Counted from the stretch's first letter, positions 54,013 through 63,866 are shown. The stretch: 64,000 nt of DNA from Chitinophaga pinensis (GCA_945876095.1 CAMCMP010000001.1:124001-188000), one strand, 5' to 3'. The notes: generated by a model not told the origin, from the sequence alone. Numbers and translations are program-made.

Positions 54013-57000
54013 ATGAAAAAATGGTTCTTAGTGCTTTTGATCTTGTGCGCTTCATTTACCAGCTTTTCACAAGATTTTAGTAATAAAGGAAAGGATTTTT
54101 GGGTTGCCTACACTGGTCATATAGATGGAACTACCTCCAGGATGGCCTTATACATTACTTCTGATCAAGATGCGATAGTGACTATTGAAGTAAATGGAGT
54201 TGCCTCTGCACCAGTCACCGCTTATGCAAATAAAGTAACTACCATTCAAATTACGAGTTCTACTACACCAAGCAATTTGCTGGCTTATAATGCTCAATCT
54301 GAAGGAATTGGCACCAAAAAAGGTATTCATATTACTAGCACCCAGAACGTTGCTGTATATGCCCATATTTTAAATGCGGCAAGGTCGGGCTCCACCCTTG
54401 TAATCCCAACTGCTGTATTGGGAAGAGAGTATTATGCCGCTAGTTATCAATCAGTAGGTTCTGGAGCTGGCAATTATTCTGAATTTGCTATTGTAGCAAC
54501 TGAGGATAGTACAACAGTGGATATAGTTCCTACGCAGCCTGATATATCAAATAAGCGAGCTGCTAATGTTTCTTTTCAGGTGAAACTCAATAAAGGGGAT
54601 GTTTATCAATATCAGAGTAGCAATGATCTAACAGGGTCTTATATCAAATCAGTAGCTTCATCAACTGTTCCTTGTAAGCCAATTGCTGTTTTTTCTGGAT
54701 CTACTAGGACTTTTATGGGATGTTCAAATGCTAGTTCTGGAGATAATTTATATCAGCAGATGTTTCCTTTTTCATCCTGGGGCAAAATTTATTATACTGC
54801 TCCATTTAAAAATAAATCCTACGATATATTTAGAATATTTGTTCAGGATCCATCAGAGGTAGTTTATGTAAATGGGGTTGCCTTAAATCAATCCTCCATA
54901 ATTGGAAATCGATTTTACGAAATAAGTACTTCAGGAAATAACAAAGCCCAAGTAATAAGTTCCAACAAACCAATTTGTGTTTTGCAATATATAACTGCAC
55001 AAAATTGTGACAATGTACCTAGTGATCCTGAGATGATTATATTAAATTCTATTGAGCAAACGCTAAGTGATATTACAGTCATGTCGGCAAGAAAGGATTT
55101 GACTCCACCCAATACACAAATCGACAATCACTATTTAAATATTATTTTCAAGACAAGCACTTTCAATTCTTTAAAAATTGATAATGCTCCTCCGATTGCA
55201 GTGCCTATTGCTATTGGTAGCACTGGTTATTCATATATTCAGGAAGATGTCACTTCTTCTACCAATGCTAATCCTAATCATCGAATTGTTTCAGATAGTG
55301 GTTTTATGTGTATTGCCTATGGTTATGGTTCAGTAGAATCTTATGGTTATAATGCAGGTACCAATGTGAAAGACCTTTATCAATATATTACTCTTCAAAG
55401 TCAATATGCTTCTATTAATTTTCCAGCAACCTGCAAAGGAACTCCAGTAAATTTATCTATCACCTTACCTTATTTGCCTACAAGTTTAGTTTGGGATTTT
55501 GCTAATAATTCTAGTGTTAGTCCTAATAAAAATGTAATAAACAATGCGCCTGTTCCCGATAGTGTATTTGTCAGAGATGGAAGAACTGTAAATGTTTTTA
55601 AATTACCTGGTCAGTATAATTTTACTGTTAAAGGAACAGTGCCCATCAAGGTAACTGCTAATAATCCCTCAACCGATGGATGCAGTGGATTACAAGAGAT
55701 CAATTATGATGTACTGGTTTATGATTCACCCAAAGCAAATTTTACCATTACTCAAACTGGTTGTGTTACTGACGATCTAAAGTTTTTTGATGCTACCATT
55801 GGCAGTGGAAGACCTACTGTAAAATGGAATTGGGATTTTGGTGATGCTACAGTTGATAAGGTAAAGGATCCAGTGAAAAGATATGCTAATGCAGCACCGG
55901 GGTCCTTCGCTGTTAAAATGATTTCGATCAATGATATTGGATGTATTGCAGACACCACTATTCCAATAGCGATCAGTACTGTTCCCAAAGTTCAATTTTT
56001 GATGACGGATACCATTTGTACCAATAAAGTAATTGTGTTAACAGATTCAAGTTCAATTGAAGTAGGAACCATTGTTAAATGGTATTGGGATTATGGAGAT
56101 GGAGTATTCGATACGCTTCTAACAAAATCGAATCGCTCTCATAGTTATAGTTCATCGGGTTCTAAAACAGTTACTTTGAAAGTGGTTTCGAATTCTGGTT
56201 GTAAAAGTTCTGTTGCCAGTAAAAATATAGTCATTCATCCAAATCCTGTCGCAGGATTTATTTCACCTGAGGTCTGTTTAAGTGATAGCTATGCAGAATT
56301 TAAAGATACCAGCTCAATAGCAACGAGCTCTATTGTAAGTTGGTTATGGAATTTTGGAGACCCAGTTTCAGGCACTTTAAATGTATCTAGTCTGCAAAAT
56401 CCTAAACACAGTTATACAGTAGTAGGTCCCTATACTGTAAACTTAAAAGTAACTGGTAGTGGCGGATGTGCTAGTACAGTCACTCAAGATTTCATTGTTA
56501 ATGCTAGTAATCCAAAGGCAGATTTTACGGTGGGTAATTCGGTTACTCTTTGCGCAAATGATTCTGTAAGTATTACCAATGTCTCTTCTGTATTTCCTGG
56601 TTCAGTAACCAAGGTAGAAATTTATTGGGATAATTCTGGGGCACCGAATTTATTTGAGCTAGATGATTTTCCTTTCATTGGAAAAATATACAAACATTTG
56701 TATTCTAATTTTCAAACACCACTTACAAAAAATTTCATCATTCGTTTAAGGGCTTATTCTGGAACAATATGTGTTGAAGATAAATTACAAACGATTACTG
56801 TTAATGCATCACCCAAGGTAAGTTTTGGAACTGTTCCTGCTCTATGTTTGGATGCATTGCCTTATCAAATTACTCAGGCTTCGGAGACTGGCGTTATACC
56901 TGGCACATTTAAATTCAATGGTCCAGGTGTTTCAAGTGCAGGAATTTTTAGTCCCATAATTACAGGAGCAGGTACCCATCGAATTTTATATACTTACACC

Positions 57001-58359
57001 TCTTCCGCTGGAGGCTGTATAGATACTGCCTCTCAGGTGATTACAGTAATGGCACCACCTACGGCAGATTTTACAAATGATCAACCTGCCTGCGAAACAA
57101 AAAATATATTTTTTAATAGCACTTCAGTTGCTTCGGTGGGACAGTTGACACAATTTACTTGGGATTTTGGTGATGGATTACCAGCGGTAATAAAAAATAC
57201 TCCTCAATCATTTTCTCATGTTTATTCAAAAGCGGGTGATTATTCTGTTGCACTAAAAGTGTCCACTTCTAATGGTTGTGTGAGTTCTTTAAAGCAATTA
57301 AAGGTTTCCGTTAGGCCATTACCTAAACCAAATTTTTCGTTACCTGTATCTACCTGTTTACCAAACGCATCTGTACAATTCATTAACCAGACTACCATTG
57401 AAGATAGGACCGAAAATGCAATAACCTATAATTGGATTTTTGGTGACCCAATGAGTGGAGTTAATAATAATTCTGTTGCCAATACTCCCACTCATATTTA
57501 TTCATCTATTGGCTCTTACAATATCTATTTAAAGGCTACCAGTGGCAATGGTTGTGTGAGTGATACTACGATTGTATTCAATTCTATACATTCACAGCCT
57601 AAGGCTATTATGAGCAGCGATTTACCCAATGTTTGTTTAGGCAATAAAGTTATTTTTTCATCAATGCTAAGTGGTATAGATACTGTTGCAACAGCATGGA
57701 GCTGGAATTTTGGAGATGGTCAAAGTGATCTTACCCACAGCCCAGAACATTTGTATAAAACTGCTAGTACTTTTGATGTAAGTCTGTCGATTAAAAATAA
57801 TTTTGGATGTGTGAGTGATACGGTAAAAAAAGTATTTACAGTAAATCCAAATCCAACGGTTGATATTGGACCCGATAGAGTAGTTTTAGAAGGGGGTTCC
57901 ATAGTATTGTCTTCTTTGGTAACTGGAACTGAAGTGCAATATTTATGGTCACCAGCGAGCTATTTAAATTCCGTAACCAATCCAAGTACAACTGTGGTAA
58001 ACCCATTGACAGATATAGGTTACAAGTTGACTATAACGGCAAAGGGTGGTTGCAAATCTTCAGATAGTTTGTTTGTTAAGATCTTAGTAGGCATTAAAGT
58101 ACCTAATCTATTTTCACCCAATGGGGATGGTATTAACGATCGATGGTTAATAAAATATTTAGATTCTTATCCAGATTGTAGTTTGCAGGTATTTACTAGA
58201 AGTGGACAGCTAGTATATGAAACAAGGAAATATACGGATGCTAGCGCCTGGGATGGGACTTTAAAGGGAAAGCAATTACCTTTTGATACCTATTATTATA
58301 TTTTACAACCAGGAAGTGGTCGAAAGCCAATTACTGGATATGTCACTATTGTAAAATAG
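54013..58359 (+). CDS. Large PKD-repeat protein with type IX secretion (type B) C-terminal domain
   Basis: 1448 residues from ATG 54013; the frame is open from TTG 53941, but the signal peptide (KKWFLVLLILCASFTSFSQ) starts at the ATG. An N-terminal IgGFc-binding-like domain (GKDFWVAYTGH onward, about 25-340) is followed by a long array of PKD-type domains; at least six WxFGD/WxYGD cores are visible (for instance WNWDFGD, WYWDYGD, WLWNFGD, WSWNFGD). The last 85 residues form the gliding motility-associated C-terminal domain (VPNLFSPNGDGINDRW to TGYVTIVK), the type B sorting signal of T9SS. It is probably a surface adhesin. A PorP/SprF gene follows after 24 bases. Confidence 0.92.
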   Translation: MKKWFLVLLILCASFTSFSQDFSNKGKDFWVAYTGHIDGTTSRMALYITSDQDAIVTIEVNGVASAPVTAYANKVTTIQITSSTTPSNLLAYNAQSEGIGTKKGIHITSTQNVAVYAHILNAARSGSTLVIPTAVLGREYYAASYQSVGSGAGNYSEFAIVATEDSTTVDIVPTQPDISNKRAANVSFQVKLNKGDVYQYQSSNDLTGSYIKSVASSTVPCKPIAVFSGSTRTFMGCSNASSGDNLYQQMFPFSSWGKIYYTAPFKNKSYDIFRIFVQDPSEVVYVNGVALNQSSIIGNRFYEISTSGNNKAQVISSNKPICVLQYITAQNCDNVPSDPEMIILNSIEQTLSDITVMSARKDLTPPNTQIDNHYLNIIFKTSTFNSLKIDNAPPIAVPIAIGSTGYSYIQEDVTSSTNANPNHRIVSDSGFMCIAYGYGSVESYGYNAGTNVKDLYQYITLQSQYASINFPATCKGTPVNLSITLPYLPTSLVWDFANNSSVSPNKNVINNAPVPDSVFVRDGRTVNVFKLPGQYNFTVKGTVPIKVTANNPSTDGCSGLQEINYDVLVYDSPKANFTITQTGCVTDDLKFFDATIGSGRPTVKWNWDFGDATVDKVKDPVKRYANAAPGSFAVKMISINDIGCIADTTIPIAISTVPKVQFLMTDTICTNKVIVLTDSSSIEVGTIVKWYWDYGDGVFDTLLTKSNRSHSYSSSGSKTVTLKVVSNSGCKSSVASKNIVIHPNPVAGFISPEVCLSDSYAEFKDTSSIATSSIVSWLWNFGDPVSGTLNVSSLQNPKHSYTVVGPYTVNLKVTGSGGCASTVTQDFIVNASNPKADFTVGNSVTLCANDSVSITNVSSVFPGSVTKVEIYWDNSGAPNLFELDDFPFIGKIYKHLYSNFQTPLTKNFIIRLRAYSGTICVEDKLQTITVNASPKVSFGTVPALCLDALPYQITQASETGVIPGTFKFNGPGVSSAGIFSPIITGAGTHRILYTYTSSAGGCIDTASQVITVMAPPTADFTNDQPACETKNIFFNSTSVASVGQLTQFTWDFGDGLPAVIKNTPQSFSHVYSKAGDYSVALKVSTSNGCVSSLKQLKVSVRPLPKPNFSLPVSTCLPNASVQFINQTTIEDRTENAITYNWIFGDPMSGVNNNSVANTPTHIYSSIGSYNIYLKATSGNGCVSDTTIVFNSIHSQPKAIMSSDLPNVCLGNKVIFSSMLSGIDTVATAWSWNFGDGQSDLTHSPEHLYKTASTFDVSLSIKNNFGCVSDTVKKVFTVNPNPTVDIGPDRVVLEGGSIVLSSLVTGTEVQYLWSPASYLNSVTNPSTTVVNPLTDIGYKLTITAKGGCKSSDSLFVKILVGIKVPNLFSPNGDGINDRWLIKYLDSYPDCSLQVFTRSGQLVYETRKYTDASAWDGTLKGKQLPFDTYYYILQPGSGRKPITGYVTIVK

Positions 58360-58383
58360 CAATAATTCAATCAAACAGCATCA

Positions 58384-59415
58384 ATGAAAAATTTAATTAT
58401 AATTTGGTTGTTTCTATTTTCATCTGGATTGATTTTTTCTCAATCCAAGCCATATTATTCGCAATATATTTTGAACAATTATATTCTTAATCCTGCAGTT
58501 GCTGGAATTGAAAATTATAAAGATGTAAAATTAAGTTACCGGAATCAATGGGCTGGTATCGATGGCGCACCTGTTACCACCTATTTTAGTATTCATGGTC
58601 CTATCGGAAAGACGGATTATAAAACTTCTGCTACCTCATTTGAAGTGCCTGGTGAAAATCCTCGCGGCAAGAAATTTTCTGATAATTACACTGCACCCGA
58701 TGCCCACCATGGGCTAGGTATAACCGCATTGAATGATAAAACCGGTTTTATTAATCGCTGGACAACTTATGTATCTTATGCTTATCACCAACCATTAAGT
58801 ATTGCCACTACTTTGTCTGCGGGAATAAACATGGGAGTTACAGGATTCAATTTAGATAGGACGAAAATTAATTTTGCAGATTTAGACCCTAATGATCCAG
58901 CCATCGGGTTTATAAATGGAGATGTAAAAGTTATCAAGCCTGAGCTAGGCGCAGGGTTGTGGCTATATGGTGCTGATTACTTTGCAGGACTTTCAGTACA
59001 AAATATTTTAGTGGGAACAGTAAAATTTAATTCAGGTGTTACTAATGGCAATTATTTTTCTCCTAATTATTTTTTAACTGGCGGCTATCGTTTTTTTCTA
59101 ACTGATGAGGTAAGTGCTCTTCCTTCTGTGATGGTACAGTACATGCAACCTCAATTATATGGACTTCATACCAATGTAAAATTACAATACCTTGACAAGC
59201 TTTGGGTAGGAGGGAGCTATCACTATTCTGATTTAATCAGTGGCTATTCTGCTATGGCAGGTTTCAATTTGTCCAATACTTTCAATATCAGTTATGCCTA
59301 TGAAACTAGCATGGGTTCTCAATACAGAATTTTTACAAAAAATACCCATGAAATTGTGCTAGGTTTTTTGTTGGGTAATAAATATGGTGATTTTTGTCCT
59401 AGAAATGTTTGGTAG
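58384..59415 (+). CDS. PorP/SprF family type IX secretion membrane protein
   Basis: 343 residues. Signal peptide (LIIIWLFLFSSGLIFSQ), then the PorP/SprF beta-barrel: YYSQYILNNYILNPAVAGIENYKDVKLSYRNQW is the hallmark start, followed by repeated strands such as AAGINMG-like segments and GYRFFLTDEVSALPSVMVQY. In Flavobacterium, SprF is required for secretion of the type B cargo SprB, and genes for type B cargo often carry their own sprF-like partner downstream, as here. Probably the dedicated outer-membrane helper of the PKD-repeat protein, cotranscribed with it. Confidence 0.9.
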   Translation: MKNLIIIWLFLFSSGLIFSQSKPYYSQYILNNYILNPAVAGIENYKDVKLSYRNQWAGIDGAPVTTYFSIHGPIGKTDYKTSATSFEVPGENPRGKKFSDNYTAPDAHHGLGITALNDKTGFINRWTTYVSYAYHQPLSIATTLSAGINMGVTGFNLDRTKINFADLDPNDPAIGFINGDVKVIKPELGAGLWLYGADYFAGLSVQNILVGTVKFNSGVTNGNYFSPNYFLTGGYRFFLTDEVSALPSVMVQYMQPQLYGLHTNVKLQYLDKLWVGGSYHYSDLISGYSAMAGFNLSNTFNISYAYETSMGSQYRIFTKNTHEIVLGFLLGNKYGDFCPRNVW

Positions 59416-59420
59416 GGGCA

Positions 59421-59463
59421 AAAAAAACAGTTAATCAAGTTTTAACTTAATCAACTGTTTTTT
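59421..59463. terminator. Bidirectional terminator between sprF-like and isomerase genes
   Basis: Imperfect long stem, AAAAAACAGTT paired with AACTGTTTTTT and an inner AGTT/AACT stem, flanked by A and T runs. It serves the convergent genes ending at 59415 and 59530. Confidence 0.78.
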
Positions 59464-59529
59464 ATTTCTAAATATTTTTTCGAATGCTGATCGATCGAGT
59501 TTATATAATCACTAATCAGTAAATCTATA

Positions 59530-60420
59530 TTAGTTTGTTGGCCAATAGGTAGGTATTTTTTTACGTAAGAAGGCAACGCTTCTTTCTAATTGATCCATTC
59601 CATCTACACCATCTTCAATGCTGATCCAGCTATCAAAACCCACTCTTTTTAATTCAGTAAAAATAGCATCATAATCATTGAGTCCTTTTCCAATTTCACC
59701 ATGACTTAATCTTTTTGCATAACCTGCAGCACCACCTTCTTCTTTTCTAAGGTCTTCTAAAGTACCTTCTTTTAAATAACGGTCACTTGCATGCATAGTT
59801 ACTACTCGGTGGGACACGCGCTTAAGTAATTCAATAGGATCTTCACCTGCTAAATAAGTGTTACTTGGATCATAGTTTACTCCAAAAAATGGATGATCAA
59901 TGCTATCAACTAGCTGACAGAATACATCCATTTGTTGAGCAAATTCAGGATAAGTCCAAAAATCATCCTTGTAATGGTTTTCTAGAATAAGCGTAATATT
60001 TCTTTCTTCAGCATAGGGAAGACATTCATAAATACAATCAGCTGCTAATTTAACCCCTTCATTAATGGATAATTCGGGTCTACGCTGACCAGATAAAACT
60101 CTACAATAGTTTCCTCCTAAAGTTTGAGTCATATCTATCCATTTTTTTTGCTTAGCAACTTCGATGTCACGAAATGCTTTATCTGGATGAGTAAAATCAG
60201 GCGAGCAGCACATCATCGGGATTGTTTTGCCATGATCTTCCACTTGTTTTCTAAAAGGAAGCCAATTTTTTTCGTCACTCATTTCTAAAAATCCTGCATA
60301 CCATTCCAATCCTTCAATGTCAAGTTTACAGGCAAGTTCAATCCATTCAGAAACCTTCATCGTTCCATCTTTGCATAATTGTTGCATGAAGGCTTTTGGA
60401 AATACAGCTATTTTAGGCAT
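59530..60420 (-). CDS. Sugar phosphate isomerase/epimerase-like TIM barrel
   Basis: 296 residues of the xylose isomerase-like TIM barrel (AP_endonuc_2) family, usually metal-dependent isomerases or epimerases of sugars or sugar acids. Metal-ligand candidates: Glu in LILENHYKDD, Asp in FGVNYDPSNTYLAG, His in VTMHASDRYL and Glu in SWISIEDGVDG. No signal peptide. Last gene of the four-gene minus-strand cluster, 11 bases after the SDR gene. The substrate is unknown; the cluster suggests a keto-sugar intermediate. Confidence 0.86.
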   Translation of the reverse strand: MPKIAVFPKAFMQQLCKDGTMKVSEWIELACKLDIEGLEWYAGFLEMSDEKNWLPFRKQVEDHGKTIPMMCCSPDFTHPDKAFRDIEVAKQKKWIDMTQTLGGNYCRVLSGQRRPELSINEGVKLAADCIYECLPYAEERNITLILENHYKDDFWTYPEFAQQMDVFCQLVDSIDHPFFGVNYDPSNTYLAGEDPIELLKRVSHRVVTMHASDRYLKEGTLEDLRKEEGGAAGYAKRLSHGEIGKGLNDYDAIFTELKRVGFDSWISIEDGVDGMDQLERSVAFLRKKIPTYWPTN

Positions 60421-60431
60421 AGTTTTTTATT

Positions 60432-61232
60432 TTATTTATTTACTGGAATAGTAGTCGCATCTTTAGGTGGATTACGACCGATAAATGGATGTTGCTCTAA
60501 TTCTACCACTTGTCCACTGATAGGTCCACATTCATCAGCCAGCCAATAGATGGCAGCCGCAGCAATTTCCTTAGGCCATAGTATACGCCCTGCAGGAGCA
60601 TATACTGATGGTAGATCTTTATACCAATCGTCTGCTAAGCCGTGTACCTTTTTTCTTTCACGTTCTGTTTCAGTTAAAATCCAGCCTGGATTAATTTGAT
60701 TGACCCTCACATGGTTTTCACGATGAAGGGTATCGCCTAAATTACGAGTTAAGGTCATCAAAGCCCCTTTAGAAACACTATAAGCAAGTAGATTAGGTTC
60801 TCCACTATATGCATTTACTGAACCAATATTTAGAACACAACCCTTGTTAAGCGTAAGCTGAGTAAGCGCTGCTTTGATTAGTAAAAAAGGCGCAACCGTA
60901 TTTACTTGAAAAATACGTTGTAAAAATTCACTGTCAGTAGTGTAAATATTGGAGGAAGCAACGATTGCTGCATTATTTACAATTGCATCTAATTTTCCAA
61001 AACTTTTTAAAGCAACATTTACTAAACGTTCTGCAGTTCCTGCTTCAGCTAAATTATCAATATGCAATACAGCATTTTCTTTTCCTAATTCGGCAACTAC
61101 TTCTTCTCCCCATTTTTGTTCCAAGCCATGAATCACCACTTTTGCTCCTTCAGATACACATTTCAGCGCAATTGCTTTGCCAATACCAGTTGTGCTTCCG
61201 GTAATTATTATTACTTTATCTTTTAATCGCAT
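60432..61232 (-). CDS. SDR family dehydrogenase
   Basis: 266 residues, classical SDR. The cofactor motif is TGSTTGIGKAIAL near the N-terminus, NNAAI in the middle, and the catalytic Ser/Tyr/Lys set appears as IGSVNAYSGEPNLLAYSVSKGAL (Tyr and Lys about 155-159). Likely NAD(P)-dependent oxidation of a sugar or polyol hydroxyl. The ATG follows directly on the TAA of the preceding dehydrogenase gene, without a gap, so translation is probably coupled. A second oxidoreductase in the same operon implies two redox steps in the pathway. Confidence 0.88.
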   Translation of the reverse strand: MRLKDKVIIITGSTTGIGKAIALKCVSEGAKVVIHGLEQKWGEEVVAELGKENAVLHIDNLAEAGTAERLVNVALKSFGKLDAIVNNAAIVASSNIYTTDSEFLQRIFQVNTVAPFLLIKAALTQLTLNKGCVLNIGSVNAYSGEPNLLAYSVSKGALMTLTRNLGDTLHRENHVRVNQINPGWILTETERERKKVHGLADDWYKDLPSVYAPAGRILWPKEIAAAAIYWLADECGPISGQVVELEQHPFIGRNPPKDATTIPVNK

Positions 61233-62270
61233 TTATACAGGTTTTAAAACGCTTTTTACAACTTCCCCTTTATGCATTTTTTCAAATGCTTCATGCCAAT
61301 CTGTAATTGCCCATACGCCACCAATGATAGGTTTTACATCTAACATTCCTGTAGAAAGTAATCGGATTACTTTTTCCCAAATTGGCCAGTTATGACTAAA
61401 GCTACCTTTTAAGGTTACATTTTTTTGTACAAGTGGATCCAAAGAAAAACCAAGTGGTTGAGGTCCCCATCCAACTTTAGTAATATGTCCATTAGGTCTT
61501 ACCAATTGTATTGCAATCTTAAGTGTGATACTAGCACCGGCAGCATCGATAATGAAATCAGCTCCCAATCCATCTTTTTGTTTTGCCCATTCAGTGGCAT
61601 CACCAACGATTACATCACAGCCATATTGTTTTGCAATATTAAGACGGTGACGGTCATTTTCTAGACCAACAATGGCTACTTCAGCACCACATAGTCTTGC
61701 CATCGCTGCACAAAGTATACCAATGGTACCAGGGCCAAGAACGATTACTCTGTCACCTGGCTTAATATGAGAGTTTTCAACTACTGCATTATAAGCTACA
61801 CAACAAGGCTCGGTAAGACAAGCCTGTTCAAATGGAAGGTTATCAGGTACATTGTGTAAGCATCTAGCGGGTACTCTTACATATTTGGTCATAGCACCAT
61901 TAACACCATATCCAAATCCTTTTCTATCTGGGTCTAGATTGTATAAACCTGTTCTTGTTAACGGGCTATTAGGATTGATAATAGCAGCTGTTTCGCTCAC
62001 TACTCTGTCACCTTCTTTCCATCCAGTTACTCTGCTTCCAATTTCGGCAATATGGCCTCCAAATTCATGTCCAAGTACTACTGGATAATTTACTGGCCAA
62101 CTATGGTCAGATGTCCATTGATGTAAATCACTTCCACATACTCCTACATTGGCCACTTCCAATAATATATCATCTTCACCAATGGTAGGTCTTTCGATTT
62201 CACGTATTTCAACTGACCCTTTTTCAGGGGAAAAGTTTACAACTGCAGCTGATGTATTTTTTGTTGACAT
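61233..62270 (-). CDS. Zinc-type alcohol/polyol dehydrogenase lacking structural-zinc cysteines
   Basis: 345 residues, medium-chain dehydrogenase. The catalytic zinc site is present: Cys in VGVCGSDLHQW, His-Glu in LGHEFGGH, and TEPCCVAYNAV. The cofactor motif is VLGPGTIGILCAAMARL. The lobe that normally holds four cysteines for the structural zinc (roughly residues 95-120, SETAAIINPNSPLTRTGLYNLDPDRKGFGYG in outline) has none, so it is a structural-zinc-free variant. Resembles sorbitol, threonine or related dehydrogenases; substrate open. Starts 30 bases after the HPS-family gene. Confidence 0.88.
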   Translation of the reverse strand: MSTKNTSAAVVNFSPEKGSVEIREIERPTIGEDDILLEVANVGVCGSDLHQWTSDHSWPVNYPVVLGHEFGGHIAEIGSRVTGWKEGDRVVSETAAIINPNSPLTRTGLYNLDPDRKGFGYGVNGAMTKYVRVPARCLHNVPDNLPFEQACLTEPCCVAYNAVVENSHIKPGDRVIVLGPGTIGILCAAMARLCGAEVAIVGLENDRHRLNIAKQYGCDVIVGDATEWAKQKDGLGADFIIDAAGASITLKIAIQLVRPNGHITKVGWGPQPLGFSLDPLVQKNVTLKGSFSHNWPIWEKVIRLLSTGMLDVKPIIGGVWAITDWHEAFEKMHKGEVVKSVLKPV

Positions 62271-62300
62271 ATAAATTAATTTTAAAATATTTTAATCAAT

Positions 62301-62996
62301 TTAGGCAATATCGCCATAAGCATGAATCTTTTCACAAATCAACCTTAAGGAGGCCTCTAGGTTACCATCTGCAGTTTTGAAAGCATCCGCATCAATAGTA
62401 AGCGGAGCTCCTAATACTACCAATGGCGCACCATAGGCAGGACATTGGATAGCCTGTTCTAGGGTCAATCCACCGACAGCTTGTACCGGTATTTTAACTG
62501 CATTCACTACTTCTCTTAATTGGTCTAATGGACTTGGCATACGTAAACCCTGAGCGGCGATACCTCTTCTTTCATCATAGCCAATATGATGAATAACATA
62601 ATCACAGCCTAGGTCTTCTAACCATTTTGCCGCTTCCACCATATCAGGACAACCTAGGTTGTCACCCATTACTTTGGCGCCAAAATCTCTTCCTGCTTTT
62701 ACTACACATTTAATAGTTTCAGCGTGTGCACGTGCCATTACTACTACATGTGTTGCTCCAGCTTTCGCCATCATTTCTGCTTCCAGATAACCGCCATCCA
62801 TGGTTTTCAAATCTGCAACGATCGGAATACCAGGAAATGCTTCACGGAGTTTTTTCACTCCATGTAATCCTTCTGCTAAAATTAAAGGGGTACCCGCTTC
62901 TAGCCAGTCAACTCCTGCGCGCATAGCCATAGCAGCGGTTTCTAGCGCTTCATCAATATTTGTTAGGTCAAGTGATATTTGTACAATCGGCTTCAT
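62301..62996 (-). CDS. HPS/KGPDC-family enzyme (OMP decarboxylase superfamily)
   Basis: 231 residues, TIM barrel of the orotidine phosphate decarboxylase suprafamily, hexulose-6-phosphate synthase / 3-keto-gulonate-6-phosphate decarboxylase branch. Key residues are kept: Asp in QISLDLTNIDEAL, the DxKxxD motif in VADLKTMDGG (about residues 61-70), and the phosphate site VQAVGGLTLEQAI and VVLGAPL. The family either splits or makes C-C bonds next to a keto group. No partner 6-phospho-3-hexuloisomerase is in the window, so a formaldehyde pathway is less likely than a sugar-acid decarboxylase or aldolase. First gene of the operon. Confidence 0.82.
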   Translation of the reverse strand: MKPIVQISLDLTNIDEALETAAMAMRAGVDWLEAGTPLILAEGLHGVKKLREAFPGIPIVADLKTMDGGYLEAEMMAKAGATHVVVMARAHAETIKCVVKAGRDFGAKVMGDNLGCPDMVEAAKWLEDLGCDYVIHHIGYDERRGIAAQGLRMPSPLDQLREVVNAVKIPVQAVGGLTLEQAIQCPAYGAPLVVLGAPLTIDADAFKTADGNLEASLRLICEKIHAYGDIA

Positions 62997-63239
62997 CTGA
63001 ATAGTTTTAAGTTAAGTGCTTAAAATTAAGTTAAGAATCTTATGTAAAGCTATTTGTAACTGTTTTTTTTTTTGATATTTTTTTTGTATTAAAATTATCT
63101 TGAAAAGGTTCACAAGGGGTTATAGAATCCAATTATTCTTCTGTTTTCTATATTGAGTGCCAATCAAAATTTGGGAAATTTCCTTTTCATTGCATAAATT
63201 ACTTTATCTATTATTTTAAACGAAGTAAAAAATAGGATT

Positions 63240-63866
63240 ATGAAAATTTCCCGTAGCTACATTCTGCTTATTCTAGTGGCAACTATTGTTTTAGCAAGTG
63301 CTTTTAGTAGCAACCAGCATTCTTCTAAACATGCAGAAAAATGGATATCCTTATTTAATGGAAAAGATCTTACTGGTTGGACTTCAAGAGGGGTGGTGAA
63401 TTGGAAAGTCATTAACGGGGTAATCACAGGATCGGGAGGATTAGGTCATCTTTATGCAGATCCGGTGGTGACTGATTTTGAAGCAAGGGGTGAATTTCGT
63501 ATTACTGATTTGGGCAATGGAGCAAATAGCGGTTTTTATTTTAGGTCTAATGAATCTAAAGATAATCCGAACGGATTTCCAAGAGGGTACGAAGCTCAAA
63601 TTTGTAATAGCCAAGATGCTTATACAGGATGGCTTTGGAAACCTGGCACTCCAACAGGAAAAGCATCTGCTCTGCTAACAAAGAATGGTGAATGGTTTAC
63701 CATGCGAGTAAAAGCAGTTGGATCCCATATTCAAATTTGGGTTAAAGATTCATTGGTTACCACGCACGATGATGCTGACTATTCGCAAGGCCATTTTGCT
63801 TTACAATGTCACAATGATAAAATGTTAGCAGAAGCGCGCAATTTGTATTATAGAGTTATAAAATAG
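63240..63866 (+). CDS. DUF1080 (3-keto-disaccharide hydrolase-like) exported protein
   Basis: 208 residues, signal peptide (SYILLILVATIVLASAFSS) then a single concanavalin-like DUF1080 domain: EKWISLFNGKDLTGWTSRG, VINGVITGSGGLGHLYAD, NSGFYFRSN, GYEAQICNSQDAYTGWLWKPG and the final EARNLYYRVIK. Some family members act on 3-keto-glycosides, breaking the glycosidic bond. It is divergent from the four-gene catabolic cluster, with 243 bases between, and could supply its substrate. Specificity is inference. Confidence 0.84.
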   Translation: MKISRSYILLILVATIVLASAFSSNQHSSKHAEKWISLFNGKDLTGWTSRGVVNWKVINGVITGSGGLGHLYADPVVTDFEARGEFRITDLGNGANSGFYFRSNESKDNPNGFPRGYEAQICNSQDAYTGWLWKPGTPTGKASALLTKNGEWFTMRVKAVGSHIQIWVKDSLVTTHDDADYSQGHFALQCHNDKMLAEARNLYYRVIK

